48,276 nucleotides of DNA, taken from contig CAMDKK010000027.1 of the NCBI GenBank assembly GCA_945901045.1, forward strand, positions 1 through 48,276, given 5' to 3'. Shown piece by piece: positions 33,656-43,388 of this stretch. The notes under the pieces were generated by a model that worked only from the letters and a program-made list of their open reading frames with translations, did no database searches and was not told where the DNA came from. Made by a program: the position numbers and the translations under genes. Position 1 is the first letter of the stretch. Each line of letters opens with the position of its first letter. The stretch is from Limnohabitans sp. Rim8. GTDB lineage: Bacteria > Pseudomonadota > Gammaproteobacteria > Burkholderiales > Burkholderiaceae_C.

Positions 33656-34060
33656 TCATTTTTTGGCGGTCATTTTTTCGGCTTTAGTCAGCAAAACACG
33701 GGCTTCTTTTTCATGTGTTTTCACCTCGTCCATCGTGACCTGTAAGTCGGCCAGTTGCGTCTCCAATTGCTGACGATGCTGCGCTAAAACAAGCAAGAAT
33801 TTCTTCAACTGCGGCCCCGTGTCACGCGGGCTGTCATACATATCGATCAGGTCTTTGGCTTCTGTAAGCGACAAGCCCAAGCGCTTGGCTCGCAAGGTGA
33901 GTTTCAATCGCGTGCGGTCCCTTGCCGAATAGATGCGATTACGCCCACCGGGGCCGCTGCGCTCAGGCTCGAGCAAACCCATATCTTCGTAAAAGCGAAT
34001 GGCTCGCGTGGTCAGGTCAAACTCTTTGGACAGATCGCTGATCGAATAGGTGTTGGCCAT
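33656..34060 (-). CDS. liuR: MerR family regulator LiuR
   Basis: The 134-residue protein begins YSISDLSKEFDLTTRAIRFYEDMGLL, the MerR helix-turn-helix, followed by RNRIYSARDRTRLKLTLRAKRLGLSLTEAKDLI and a coiled coil (about 85-125) for dimerisation. It lacks metal-binding cysteines. In betaproteobacteria LiuR controls leucine/isovalerate catabolism. Near-identical palindromes lie on both sides of the gene (33601 and 34138), the second between it and the divergent MBL gene, so autoregulation is expected. Confidence 0.9.
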   Translation of the reverse strand: MANTYSISDLSKEFDLTTRAIRFYEDMGLLEPERSGPGGRNRIYSARDRTRLKLTLRAKRLGLSLTEAKDLIDMYDSPRDTGPQLKKFLLVLAQHRQQLETQLADLQVTMDEVKTHEKEARVLLTKAEKMTAKK

Positions 34061-34137
34061 ATGTTGATGAGTAGTTGCCAGTACAGCGAACGCTGGCGAC
34101 AGCCTTTTTGGAGCACCCGCGCCTAGAATATGAGAAT

Positions 34138-34161
34138 GTTGACGTTTACGTTAACGTCAAC
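34138..34161. promoter_or_regulatory. Second LiuR-type operator between liuR and the MBL hydrolase gene
   Basis: GTTGACGTTTAC followed by GTTAACGTCAAC forms a 24-bp palindrome with one mismatched pair. It shares the TTGACGTTTAC half-site with the 33601 copy. It lies 78 nt upstream of liuR and 46 nt upstream of the divergent MBL-fold gene, so it could control both. Confidence 0.8.
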
Positions 34162-34206
34162 TCCGTGCGAATGCTAACCGATTAATGTCCGTTTCCCAAG
34201 GCCCCC

Positions 34207-35280
34207 ATGAGTTCTGCCTCACTTGAATCCGCATTGACCTTTCCCTTGTCCGAGCAAATCCCAAGCTCAGGCAGTACATTGGAGGTTGCACCAGGGATCC
34301 TCTGGGTTCGGATGGGTCTGCCTTTTGCCCTTGACCACATCAATCTTTGGCTGGTTCGCGACGCCTTGGAGGGTCCAGAGGGTTTGCGCCAAGGCTGGAC
34401 GGCGATCGATTGCGGCATTCACAATGACTCTACGCACCGCGATTGGGAGCAGGTGTTTGCCACTGCACTGCAAGGTCTGCCTGTTTTGCGCGTACTGGTC
34501 ACCCATATGCACCCCGATCACATGGGCTCGGCAGACTGGATGTGCAAAAAATGGAAAGCCCCGTTGTGGATGAGCAGCACCGAATACCAATCGGCTCAAA
34601 TGGCCACACATGGCTTGTCCAATTTTGGGGGCGATTTGACCCACAGTTTTTTTGTGCAACATGGCTGGTCCGAGCCGGATGCGATGCGTGATGTCAAAGC
34701 ACGGCTTAATTACTATTCCGGCATGGTGCCCCAAGTTCCGAACCGTTATCACCGATTGATGGGGGGGCACACTTTTAAAATGGGCGGTGCTGCGTGGCGC
34801 TGTATTGCGGGTTACGGTCACTCACCAGAACACATGGCTTTGTATTGCGCTGATCAACATATTCTGATCAGCGGTGACATGGTGCTACCCAAAATATCTA
34901 CCAATGTGAGCGTCTACGCGCAAGAGCCGGAGGGAAACGCTTTGCAGCAATTTTTGGACTCACTGGATGCGTTTCATGACTTGCCTGAAGAGACCCTGGT
35001 CTTGCCCTCGCATGGGCGGCCTTTCAAGGGTTTGCACACCCGAATTGGCCAACTGCAGGACCATCACAAAGAAAGGCTCGCTGAAGTGATCGGCGCTTGC
35101 AAAGAAAAGCCCCAAAGCGCCCACGACACGTTGCCGCTTTTGTTCAAGCGTGCATTGAATTTTCACCAAACTACATTTGCGATGGGTGAGGCTGTAGCAC
35201 ATTTGCATTTACTCTGGCATAAAGGTCAGCTCAAACGTACTTTGGACCTCGACGGAGTCTACCGATTCGCAGCCCTGTAA
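34207..35280 (+). CDS. MBL-fold metallo-hydrolase in the LiuR regulon
   Basis: The 357-residue protein has the metallo-beta-lactamase metal ligands: THMHPDHMGS (residues 99-107), AGYGHSPEHMALY, the bridging Asp in HILISGDMVLP and SHGRPFKG near residue 275. A C-terminal helical domain of about 70 residues follows, as in LACTB2/glyoxalase-II-like hydrolases. The family often hydrolyses thioesters or RNA; placement behind a LiuR-type operator suggests an acyl-thioester role, which is inference. It abuts the convergent YgjP gene with no spacer. Confidence 0.85.
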   Translation: MSSASLESALTFPLSEQIPSSGSTLEVAPGILWVRMGLPFALDHINLWLVRDALEGPEGLRQGWTAIDCGIHNDSTHRDWEQVFATALQGLPVLRVLVTHMHPDHMGSADWMCKKWKAPLWMSSTEYQSAQMATHGLSNFGGDLTHSFFVQHGWSEPDAMRDVKARLNYYSGMVPQVPNRYHRLMGGHTFKMGGAAWRCIAGYGHSPEHMALYCADQHILISGDMVLPKISTNVSVYAQEPEGNALQQFLDSLDAFHDLPEETLVLPSHGRPFKGLHTRIGQLQDHHKERLAEVIGACKEKPQSAHDTLPLLFKRALNFHQTTFAMGEAVAHLHLLWHKGQLKRTLDLDGVYRFAAL

Positions 35281-36117
35281 TCACCAGGCTGCCAATGATT
35301 CGGTTTTGAGGCGTTGCCTGCGTTGCGCGTAATCAGGCATGACCGAACGGACTGTCTCCCAGAACTGTGCGCTGTGGTTCATCACGCGCAAGTGCGAGAG
35401 TTCGTGTGCCACGACGTAATCAATTTCGCTCGGGCTTAAATGAATCAGCCGCCAGTTCAATCGAATAGCACCGTCGACTCGGGCGCTTCCCCAGCGTGTG
35501 CCGGCATTGGACAGACTGAGTTTTTTCCATTCCACGCCAAGCAGGGGCGCAAAATGGTTCAGGCGCGCCTCAAACAATTCTCTTGCCTGCCGCATCAACC
35601 AAGCTTGAACGCAGTCTCTGATTTGCGCGGTATTGGCCTTGGCCGAGACACCAATACGCAACACATTGGTGTCTCCGATGATGAGCTGGGCACTGCCTTG
35701 CGCAGGATCGATGCACAACTGAACTGGTTTGCCAAGGTAGGCAAACTGGGCCCCATCGTGCCACGCCACCCGGGTGTGTTCAAGCTGATGGTATCGCTCT
35801 TGGGATTCAGACAGTTTGCGCAAAACCCAACTGCTTTTTTGCTGCAGCGCGGCTTCCACCTCTTTGAGTGACAACCATTGAGGGGCTCTGACGACCAAGC
35901 CATCGGGCCCGATGCTGAAGCCAATGGTTTTGCGTTTCGCTCGGGCAAAAGCGTAAGCGATTTGCACGCCCTCAAACACCACAGTACGGTTGGCCTGAGG
36001 GTGCGCAAACCGAACCGGGTTCAGGACCGTTTCAGGCTGTGGTGCTGACGCGAGCGACTCCGAGCTTGCAGGTTCAGACTCGAAAAAATCCAAAACAAAC
36101 TGAAACGGTGAGCGCAT
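35281..36117 (-). CDS. YgjP-like zinc metallopeptidase (M48/WLM-related)
   Basis: The 278-residue protein ends with the zinc motif HELSHLRVMNHSAQFW (H237-E238-x2-H241), then VMPDYAQRRQRL, the YgjP/COG1451 pattern. The middle part carries RWGSARVDGAIRLNWRLIHLSP, also typical. Physiological substrates are unknown. It follows plsC closely on the same strand and ends exactly where the convergent MBL gene ends. Confidence 0.87.
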   Translation of the reverse strand: MRSPFQFVLDFFESEPASSESLASAPQPETVLNPVRFAHPQANRTVVFEGVQIAYAFARAKRKTIGFSIGPDGLVVRAPQWLSLKEVEAALQQKSSWVLRKLSESQERYHQLEHTRVAWHDGAQFAYLGKPVQLCIDPAQGSAQLIIGDTNVLRIGVSAKANTAQIRDCVQAWLMRQARELFEARLNHFAPLLGVEWKKLSLSNAGTRWGSARVDGAIRLNWRLIHLSPSEIDYVVAHELSHLRVMNHSAQFWETVRSVMPDYAQRRQRLKTESLAAW

Positions 36118-36130
36118 GGCGCAAGTGCTT

Positions 36131-36865
36131 TCAGGCGTAGGCTTCGGGATCGAGACGTCGCATTTCAGACTCTATCCAAGCCTGAACTTCTTGCATCAAT
36201 TCATCGGGCTCACGGCCTTCGCTGGCAATGGCTTTGCCAATCGAAATGTCCACCACGCCCGGCTTTTTGATGAAAGCTTTGGTCGGCCAACATTTGGCCG
36301 AGGTCACCGCAATCGGGATGACGGGCACACCCGCTTCAATCGCCAAACGGGTCCCCCCCGTTTTATAGGTCCCCACCTGCCCACGGGGTATGCGCGTGCC
36401 TTCAGGGAACATGATGACCCAGACGCCTTCACCCATCAGCCGCTTGCCTTGAGTGACCACCTTGGCAAAAGCTTTCGATTGCTGACCCCGGTCAATGTGA
36501 ATCATGTCCATGCGCGCCATCGCCCAGCCAAAAAAAGGCACACTCAACAGCTCTTTTTTAAACACATAGGCCAAAGGATGAGGCATCAAGGCCGGCATGA
36601 CAAAGGTCTCCCACGTGGATTGGTGTTTAACCAGCAAGACGGCCGGATCTTTAGCGCCTGTTGGCAAATTTTCCATGCCCGTCACGCGGTTTTTAATGCC
36701 CAAAATAAAGGTGCCACTGTCCACCGCCAGCTTCAACCATCCGGCGCAGATCCAGTACACCTGGGTGCTGCTGACGAAGTAAGAAGCGAGTACAACGAAC
36801 AACGCCCAAGGGATCACGGTGAGGATCAACCACAAGACGTGGAGAACAGATCGAATCAGGTTCAT
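36131..36865 (-). CDS. plsC: 1-acyl-sn-glycerol-3-phosphate acyltransferase
   Basis: The 244-residue inner-membrane enzyme acylates lysophosphatidic acid to phosphatidic acid. Two N-terminal hydrophobic segments precede the acyltransferase motif I KHQSTWETF, a HX4E variant of HX4D, and motif III FPEGTRIPRG. AGVPVIPIAV is motif IV. ATG 36865 is preferred over a TTG at 36877 that would add MAER. It is 18 nt from gmhB and 13 nt from the YgjP gene in the envelope/translation operon. Confidence 0.9.
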   Translation of the reverse strand: MNLIRSVLHVLWLILTVIPWALFVVLASYFVSSTQVYWICAGWLKLAVDSGTFILGIKNRVTGMENLPTGAKDPAVLLVKHQSTWETFVMPALMPHPLAYVFKKELLSVPFFGWAMARMDMIHIDRGQQSKAFAKVVTQGKRLMGEGVWVIMFPEGTRIPRGQVGTYKTGGTRLAIEAGVPVIPIAVTSAKCWPTKAFIKKPGVVDISIGKAIASEGREPDELMQEVQAWIESEMRRLDPEAYA

Positions 36866-36883
36866 GCGCTCAGCCAATAGGAC

Positions 36884-37453
36884 TCAAAGGATGGAGTTTT
36901 TCGCTCGGCTGAGCCAATGCGTTACAAAAGCATTCAAGTCTTGGTGCATTCGGGTTTGAACGGGAAAGTCGGCAGGTAAACTTTGTCCGCGCAAACACTC
37001 AGATTGACCGGTTAAGACCAGATGCGGTAAGCACCCCGCCGCCAAAGCCGCCTGCATGTCACCTAAGCTGTCACCTACAAAGGCCACACCGGCCAAGGAC
37101 ATGCCATACCGTTCAGCAATTTGCTCCAACAAGCCAGGCAGGGGTTTGCGGCAAGCACAGGCTTCGTCAGGTGTGTGAGGGCAATAAAAGATCGCATCAA
37201 TCCGACCGCCCACCACAGTCAATTGTTTGTTCATGCGCGCATGAATCGCATTCAGAGACACGACATCAAACAAGCCCCGTCCCAGCCCCGACTGATTGCT
37301 TGCCAACACAACGTGATATCCCGCATGGTTCAGGCGCGCAATCGCTTCAAGCGCTCCAGGAATTGGGTGCCATTCTTCAGGCGATTTGATGTACTCATCG
37401 CTGTCGATGTTGATCGTGCCGTCGCGGTCGAGAATGACAAGTTTGATGCTCAT
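36884..37453 (-). CDS. gmhB: D-glycero-beta-D-manno-heptose 1,7-bisphosphate 7-phosphatase
   Basis: The 189-residue HAD phosphatase acts in ADP-heptose synthesis for LPS core. It has LVILDRDGTIN (D9xD11), HVVLASNQSGLGRG, the zinc module CPHTPDEACACRKP (C91, H93, C99, C101), and AFVGDSLGDMQAA (motif IV). These match GmhB rather than histidinol-phosphatase-only relatives. It lies between glyS and plsC in a typical Burkholderiales gene order. Confidence 0.92.
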   Translation of the reverse strand: MSIKLVILDRDGTINIDSDEYIKSPEEWHPIPGALEAIARLNHAGYHVVLASNQSGLGRGLFDVVSLNAIHARMNKQLTVVGGRIDAIFYCPHTPDEACACRKPLPGLLEQIAERYGMSLAGVAFVGDSLGDMQAALAAGCLPHLVLTGQSECLRGQSLPADFPVQTRMHQDLNAFVTHWLSRAKNSIL

Positions 37454-37469
37454 GGCAAAAATTCAGTTT

Positions 37470-39656
37470 TCAAGAAGGCAGGCGCGACAAATCGGCCACG
37501 CGGTTCATTGCCATATGAAGCGACTTGAGCAAGCCCAGGCGGTTCATTCGCAGGCCTATTTCTTCGGCGTTGACCATCACCTCGTCAAAGAAGGCGTCGA
37601 CCGGCGAACGCATCGCAGCCAAGGTCTGCAGGCTGGCTGTGTAGTCACCCGCTTGGAACTGTGCTTGCGATTCAGGCAGCAACTTTTGCATGGCGGCGAA
37701 GAGGTTTTTCTCGGCCTCTTGCTGAAGGAGTGCCGGGTTGACATGCGCGTCCACCTCGCCGGCTTTCTTTAGGATGTTACCGATGCGCTTGTTGGCTGCG
37801 GCCAGTGCCGGGCTTTCGGGCAGGGCAGCGAAGGCGTGCACGGCTTGTAAACGAATTTTCAAATCGCTCCAAGTGGTCATACCCTGGGCATGCAAAGCGG
37901 CTTCAACTTCGGGAGCCGAATAGCCCCAATCTTTAAGATAACTGCGAAGTCTGTCTTTGAAGAACTCTTCTAAGACCAGCCAATCGTTTTCCAACATACC
38001 CTCGGGAAACGCATTCTCTGTGATCTCGTTCAATTCATAAAACTGCAAGGGCAAATCTTTCTCAATCAACAGGCGAATCACACCCAAAGCATGGCGGCGC
38101 AGCGCAAACGGGTCTTTGTCACCGGTGGGCACGTTGCCGATGCCGAACATGCCGACCAGTGTTTCAAGCTTGTCGGCCAACGCCACCACCAGGCCCACTT
38201 GGTTGCGCGGCAAGTCGTCGCCTGCAAAACGGGGTTTGTAATGGTCTTCGATCGCCTCGGCCACTTCGGTGGAAAGGCCATCGTGGCGTGCGTAGTAGCC
38301 GCCCATGATGCCTTGCAATTCAGGAAACTCACCTACCATGTCGGTCAGCAAATCGGTCTTGGCCAAACGCGCAGCCTGCTCGGCTTGCACGGCCAAGTTG
38401 TCAGCATCCCCCTGGCCCTGGATTTTCTGGCCAATCGCTTTTGCAATTGCGCAGACGCGCGCCATGCGTTCGCCTTGCGTGCCCAGCTTGTTGTGGTACA
38501 CCACTTTGGACAGGCCTTCGACACGAGACTCGAGCGTTTTCTTGCGATCTTGGTCAAAGAAGAATTTGGCGTCGGCTAATCGGGGGCGCACCACGCGCTC
38601 GTTGCCACCGATCACGGCCGATGCATCGTCTGGCGTGATGTTGCTGACCACCAAAAACTGGTGCGTCAACTTGCCTGCAGCGTCCAGCAGCGGGAAGTAT
38701 TTTTGGTTCGCCTTCATCGTCAGAATCAAGCACTCTTGCGGCACGTCGAGGAACTGCTTTTCAAATTCACAGGTCAACACATTGGGGCGCTCGAGCAAGG
38801 CGGTCACTTCGTCCAGCAAGGCTTCGTCTTCGATCGGCTGGAGCGCAGCGTGCGGCTTGCCATCCTCGCTGCCACCGGCTCTGGCTGCTGCGGCATGGAG
38901 CTGACGTTCGATTTCGGCACGGCGCTCCGCAAAACTGGCTATGACCGAACCATCGCGCTTGAGCACTTCGTCGTACAGGTCGGCATGCGGCACCACCACG
39001 GTGGACAGTTTGGCCTCAAAGCGGTGGCCTTTCGTGCTGTTACCTGCAGTCAATCCCAGGGTTTTCACTGGCACCACGGCACTGCCATGCAGCGCAATCA
39101 GGCTGTGCGCGGGGCGCACAAAATTAACGCTGCTCCAGCCGGGTAACTCGCAGTCGGTCTCCAGTTGGTACTGCATGACTTTAGGAATTGGCAGTTTGGC
39201 TAGCGCTTCATCGAGCGCCTTTTGCAAACCCGCAGTCAAAGTCGCGCCCCGGACCACGCTGTCGTAAAACAGGGCCTCGGCACCCACTTTCCCGGACCCG
39301 TCAGGTTGACGCTTGAGCGCGGCCACGGAAGCGGCCGGGTCGCTCACATCGGCACCCAGTGCTTGCAGTTTTTTGAGTAAGGCAGGCGTGGCGTTGCCAT
39401 TGGCGTCCAGGCCCACGCTGACAGGCATGAGCTTTTGTTGCACAGCCTTGTCTGCCGCTTGCCCGGCCACTGCTGTCACATGCGCGGCCAAGCGGCGGGG
39501 CGATGCAAAGGCGGTCACCACCGCATCGGCTGCGGCCAGGCCTTGGGCCTGGAGTTGCTCGGCCAACACGCCCGAGAAGGCGGCACCCAGCTTGTAAAGT
39601 GCCTTAGGCGGCAGCTCTTCGACAAACAATTCAACCAGCAAATTTTGTACAGACAT
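37470..39656 (-). CDS. glyS: Glycine--tRNA ligase beta subunit
   Basis: The 728-residue protein is the tRNA-recognising beta chain of bacterial alpha2beta2 GlyRS. It starts MSVQNLLVELFVEELPPKAL, then LPIPKVMQYQ and VNFVRPAHSLIALHG; later QECLILTMKANQKYFPLLD and a C-terminal DALR-like anticodon region. GGGAGAG stands 5 nt before ATG 39656. It is 11 nt after glyQ. A longer upstream frame to 39701 overlaps glyQ and is not family-like. Confidence 0.95.
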   Translation of the reverse strand: MSVQNLLVELFVEELPPKALYKLGAAFSGVLAEQLQAQGLAAADAVVTAFASPRRLAAHVTAVAGQAADKAVQQKLMPVSVGLDANGNATPALLKKLQALGADVSDPAASVAALKRQPDGSGKVGAEALFYDSVVRGATLTAGLQKALDEALAKLPIPKVMQYQLETDCELPGWSSVNFVRPAHSLIALHGSAVVPVKTLGLTAGNSTKGHRFEAKLSTVVVPHADLYDEVLKRDGSVIASFAERRAEIERQLHAAAARAGGSEDGKPHAALQPIEDEALLDEVTALLERPNVLTCEFEKQFLDVPQECLILTMKANQKYFPLLDAAGKLTHQFLVVSNITPDDASAVIGGNERVVRPRLADAKFFFDQDRKKTLESRVEGLSKVVYHNKLGTQGERMARVCAIAKAIGQKIQGQGDADNLAVQAEQAARLAKTDLLTDMVGEFPELQGIMGGYYARHDGLSTEVAEAIEDHYKPRFAGDDLPRNQVGLVVALADKLETLVGMFGIGNVPTGDKDPFALRRHALGVIRLLIEKDLPLQFYELNEITENAFPEGMLENDWLVLEEFFKDRLRSYLKDWGYSAPEVEAALHAQGMTTWSDLKIRLQAVHAFAALPESPALAAANKRIGNILKKAGEVDAHVNPALLQQEAEKNLFAAMQKLLPESQAQFQAGDYTASLQTLAAMRSPVDAFFDEVMVNAEEIGLRMNRLGLLKSLHMAMNRVADLSRLPS

Positions 39657-39667
39657 ATCGCTCTCCC

Positions 39668-40573
39668 TCACGCGGCTTTCTTGGGCATTTGTGCAACCCA
39701 TTCACGCGGGGCCATCGGGAAGTCCAGACGTTCGCGGCTTTCGTAATAACTCTGCGCCACGCTGCGGGCCAAGTTGCGGATGCGGCCAATGTAAGCGGCA
39801 CGCTCAGTCACGCTGATCGCACCCCGCGCATCCAGCAAGTTGAAGGTGTGCGCACCCTTGAGCACTTGCTCATACGCAGGCAAGGCCAACTGCTGAATGA
39901 TCAAGTTCTTGGCTTGTTTTTCGTGGGCGGTAAAAGCAGTGAATAAAAAGTCCACGTCCGAGTGCTCGAAGTTGTAGGCCGATTGTTCCTGCTCATTTTG
40001 CAGGTACACATCACCGTAGCTCATGGTGTCGGTCCACTTGAGGTTGTAGACGTTGTCAACTTCCTGCAAGTACATGGCCAAGCGCTCTAAGCCATAAGTG
40101 ATCTCACCGGTGATCGGCTTACAGTCGATGCCGCCCACTTGCTGGAAGTAGGTGAATTGCGTGACTTCCATACCGTTCAACCAAACCTCCCAGCCCAGAC
40201 CCCAGGCACCCAGCGTGGGGTTTTCCCAGTCGTCTTCGACAAAGCGGATGTCGTTTTTTTTGAGGTCAAAACCCAGTGCTTCAAGCGAGCCCAAATACAA
40301 CTCTAAGATGTTGCTGGGCGCTGGCTTCAAGACCACCTGGTATTGGTAGTAGTGCTGCAGGCGGTTGGGGTTTTCGCCGTAGCGACCGTCCTTGGGACGG
40401 CGGCTGGGCTGGACATAGGCTGCCTTCCAAGGCTCAGGGCCTATGGCGCGCAAAAACGTGGCGGTATGGCTGGTGCCCGCACCGACTTCCATGTCGTAGG
40501 GCTGTAGCAAGGCACAACCCTGGGCGTCCCAGTACTGCTGTAATTTGAGAATGATTTGCTGAAAGGTCAACAT
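39668..40573 (-). CDS. glyQ: Glycine--tRNA ligase alpha subunit
   Basis: The 301-residue catalytic alpha chain has the class II aminoacyl-tRNA synthetase signature of Gly[60 protein letters not shown] and [19 protein letters not shown]. With GlyS it charges tRNA-Gly. A 196-bp gap upstream (40574-40769) separates it from lnt and presumably holds its promoter, but I see no clear hexamers or terminator there. Confidence 0.96.
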   Translation of the reverse strand: MLTFQQIILKLQQYWDAQGCALLQPYDMEVGAGTSHTATFLRAIGPEPWKAAYVQPSRRPKDGRYGENPNRLQHYYQYQVVLKPAPSNILELYLGSLEALGFDLKKNDIRFVEDDWENPTLGAWGLGWEVWLNGMEVTQFTYFQQVGGIDCKPITGEITYGLERLAMYLQEVDNVYNLKWTDTMSYGDVYLQNEQEQSAYNFEHSDVDFLFTAFTAHEKQAKNLIIQQLALPAYEQVLKGAHTFNLLDARGAISVTERAAYIGRIRNLARSVAQSYYESRERLDFPMAPREWVAQMPKKAA

Positions 40574-40769
40574 GAACGGGGGCTTTGGGTTTCAAGGGCT
40601 CGGGGCCTGAAAGTATGAAGAGCAAGCTGAAGTCGTGTAAAAAAGGGCTTACGGACATCCAAGGGTGTAAAAAGCCATTTTAAGGTGTAACAGGGTACTT
40701 GAAGTTGCCTTTCGGCTTTACTGTGGTCGTATCGACCCTTGGCTGTCTTGGAATAGCAGCGCGGCGGCT

Positions 40770-42410
40770 TTAAGAGCCTTGATGCGAACGCCGGCGCGTT
40801 GTCCAAAAGCAGACCAACAAGCATGCCACCCACAAAGGTGTTAAGCCCCATCGCCCTGCCCACCAAGCGAATGGCGTCAGACCGGATCGCCCTTCGAACG
40901 TCCCATTCAACTCACCACGCGTATAGCGAGCTAACTGGGCTTGAACCCTTCCATGGTGATCGATGATGGCCGTTGCGCCGGTGTTGGTGGCCCTCAGCAT
41001 GGGTCGCTGTAATTCAAGCGCACGCATCCTTGAAATATTCAAATGCTGGTCAATGGCAACGGTGTCTCCAAACCATCCTATATTGCTCACATTCACCAAG
41101 ACGGTTGGCGTGACATCCAGACCGTCAAATAGCACATTTGCTGGCGGTGCAAACTGGGCCGCCAGTTCTTCACCAAACAGATCTTCATAACAAATATTGG
41201 GGGCCAAGCGTTGACCTTGCCAATTCAAAGTGGGCTGGTGCAAAGCGCCTCGGTCGAAATTACCCAAGGGGATATTCATCCACCCTAAGAACCATTGAAA
41301 CAGGGGTGGAATGAACTCACCAAAGGGAACCAAATGATGCTTGTCATACCGGTAAGAGGCCATTTCCTTTGGCCCCAGACTGACAACTGAATTGCTGTAC
41401 CCCTGTTGCTCACTCCCCAGGGGCACGCCCACCAAGGCCAGTTGCTGAGGCGCTTGCTGGTAGCGCTCAACCAATGTTGGCCAGTAGCCCTGTGGCAATC
41501 GACTCGGCAACAAGGGGATGGCCGTTTCGGGTGCGACCACCAAAGGGGCCACATTGTCTTGCAAGCGTTGTGCGTACCAAGTCAGTGCGTCTTCGATCCC
41601 ACGGCCTGGAATGAATTTTTCATCCTGTGCGATGTTGCCTTGCAGCAAGCGCACTTGGGCATGTCCTGCGCTGTGCGTCCAGTCGCCATTTAAGTGCGTC
41701 CAAGCCCAAGGCGATATCAGCAGAAGACACCCTGCGGCTATCGATCGAATCGTCGCATAGACGGGCGGTTTGCCTGAACCACCCGAAATGCCCATGCTGA
41801 TGGCCATGACCAAGCCCGCAACCAATGCCCCGATGCCATACACGCCTACCCAGGGCGCATAGCCACTCAACCACCCGTCAACATGCGCGTAGCCGACAGC
41901 CCCCCAAGGAAACCCGGTGAACCATTGGCCGCGCAAGAGTTCAGACAAAGTCCAGAGCGCAGAAAAGCTCAGTGCGCCTTTCCAATGCCATTGACGGCCT
42001 TGAATTCCTTGCATCCATCTCACCCACAGGCCGCATGCGATGGCGTAGTAAATCGCCAAGGCCCCCGCCAAGGCTGCTACGGCGCAAACAGCAAGCCAGC
42101 TCGGCATGCCACCGAAGTCATGCATGGCAATATACAGCCACCAAAATGTGGCGGATAACCAAGCCCATGCGAAGCACCAACCCAAAAGTGCACCGGACCT
42201 GAATGCGGCCCACGGCGCTTTGCTGGCGTTAGAGACCTTGCCCTCTTTCAATAGCAAGCTGCACAAGACCGCCATGCAAAGGGCTTGGAGCCAACCCTGT
42301 GCATGTCCTGCTCCATCGGCCAAGGCCACTGCCTGACCTGCGCCCGCCAACATGGCCGTCATCAGCCTTGCGGTGCGCCATGAACGCCAGGCAGGGTGAG
42401 GCTTGCTCAT
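40770..42410 (-). CDS. lnt: Apolipoprotein N-acyltransferase
   Basis: The 546-residue inner-membrane enzyme adds the third acyl chain to lipoproteins. Several hydrophobic helices fill the first 200 residues. The nitrilase-like domain shows the catalytic Glu in VVAPETAIPLL (about 294), Lys in YDKHHLVPFGEFIPP (about 356) and the nucleophile Cys in APNICYEDLFGEE (about 406). A final C-terminal helix anchors it. The ATG overlaps the corC stop by one base (TAATG), indicating coupling. Confidence 0.93.
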   Translation of the reverse strand: MSKPHPAWRSWRTARLMTAMLAGAGQAVALADGAGHAQGWLQALCMAVLCSLLLKEGKVSNASKAPWAAFRSGALLGWCFAWAWLSATFWWLYIAMHDFGGMPSWLAVCAVAALAGALAIYYAIACGLWVRWMQGIQGRQWHWKGALSFSALWTLSELLRGQWFTGFPWGAVGYAHVDGWLSGYAPWVGVYGIGALVAGLVMAISMGISGGSGKPPVYATIRSIAAGCLLLISPWAWTHLNGDWTHSAGHAQVRLLQGNIAQDEKFIPGRGIEDALTWYAQRLQDNVAPLVVAPETAIPLLPSRLPQGYWPTLVERYQQAPQQLALVGVPLGSEQQGYSNSVVSLGPKEMASYRYDKHHLVPFGEFIPPLFQWFLGWMNIPLGNFDRGALHQPTLNWQGQRLAPNICYEDLFGEELAAQFAPPANVLFDGLDVTPTVLVNVSNIGWFGDTVAIDQHLNISRMRALELQRPMLRATNTGATAIIDHHGRVQAQLARYTRGELNGTFEGRSGLTPFAWWAGRWGLTPLWVACLLVCFWTTRRRSHQGS

Positions 42411-43291
42411 TAAGAGGTCCGGTTAACTGCTACCGGAGATACCTTGAACCACCGCACTGCGCCGCCTTTGGTGTGCAGGACCACAAAATCAAGTCCCCCC
42501 AAGGTATGCCGCTCGCCGCGTTTGGGCACATGCCCCATTTCATGTGCAATCAGCCCACCAATCGTGTCGAAGTCATAACTGGCTTCGTCTTCTTTATGGG
42601 GTGTCAGGTTGACGCCAAAGGCTTCGGCGACCCGTGCTACGGCAGTAGCACCACTGACCCGAAAACTCTTGTCCGGCAGCCCAAAAATATCGCCCTCGTC
42701 ATCGACGATGTCGAATTCATCTTCGATTTCGCCCACGATTTGTTCCAACACATCTTCAATGGTGATGAGACCAGCAGTTCTGCCAAACTCGTCTATGACA
42801 ATGGCCAAATGATTGCGGTTATCACGAAATTGGCGCAACAAATCGTTCAGGCCCTTGCTTTCAGGGACAAACACGGCCGGGCGTAACAAGGCCCGTATAT
42901 TGAATTCGGGTGCGCGCTGAAGTTTGAGGACATCCTTGGCCATCAAGATGCCAATGATGTTTTCTCGGTCACCTTCATACACCGGAAAACGCGAATGTGC
43001 TGTTTCAATAACTTGATGCAAAAACGCATCAAAGGGGTCATCGATCGATAACAAGTCCATGCGAGGCGCGGCCACCATCACGTCACCCGCCGTCATGTCG
43101 GCCATTCGGATCACGCCTTCAAGCATGAGCCGACTTTCTGTGTTGATGATCCGGTTGTCTTCAGCTTCTGCAAGCGTTTTGATCAATTCATCGGTTGAGT
43201 CGGGGCCGGGATGAAGAAATTCGGCGAATTTTTGCAGGAACGTACGGTTGTCTTTACGTTTTGATTTTCGCGCGTGGTGCGGGTCTGACAC
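42410..43291 (-). CDS. corC: CorC/HlyC family protein with paired CBS domains
   Basis: The product is 293 residues from a GTG at 43291, where family similarity (MSDPHHARKSK) begins; a TTG two codons earlier is the alternative. After FLHPGPDSTDELIKTL it has two CBS domains (about 60-190; MVAAPRMDLLSIDDPFDAFL, HLAIVIDEFGRTAGLITIEDVLEQIVGEI as separate landmarks) and a CorC_HlyC C-terminal domain (GLIAHEMGHVPKRGE). Linked in other bacteria to Mg/Co resistance. It lacks membrane segments and pairs with lnt in a conserved operon. Confidence 0.9.
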   Translation of the reverse strand: MSDPHHARKSKRKDNRTFLQKFAEFLHPGPDSTDELIKTLAEAEDNRIINTESRLMLEGVIRMADMTAGDVMVAAPRMDLLSIDDPFDAFLHQVIETAHSRFPVYEGDRENIIGILMAKDVLKLQRAPEFNIRALLRPAVFVPESKGLNDLLRQFRDNRNHLAIVIDEFGRTAGLITIEDVLEQIVGEIEDEFDIVDDEGDIFGLPDKSFRVSGATAVARVAEAFGVNLTPHKEDEASYDFDTIGGLIAHEMGHVPKRGERHTLGGLDFVVLHTKGGAVRWFKVSPVAVNRTS

Positions 43292-43388
43292 AGTCAAAAT
43301 TGCAGGACATGCCGTTGTGGTTAGGCCTGTAGGATACCGGATCGCGATGGCGCCTTGATTTCAGGCCGCTTGAGCGCACACCATGTCG

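Noticed and set aside
40567-40866. 99-codon minus-strand frame between lnt and glyQ
   Set aside because: It overlaps the end of lnt and the start of glyQ in another frame and resembles neither a known family nor a coding composition.
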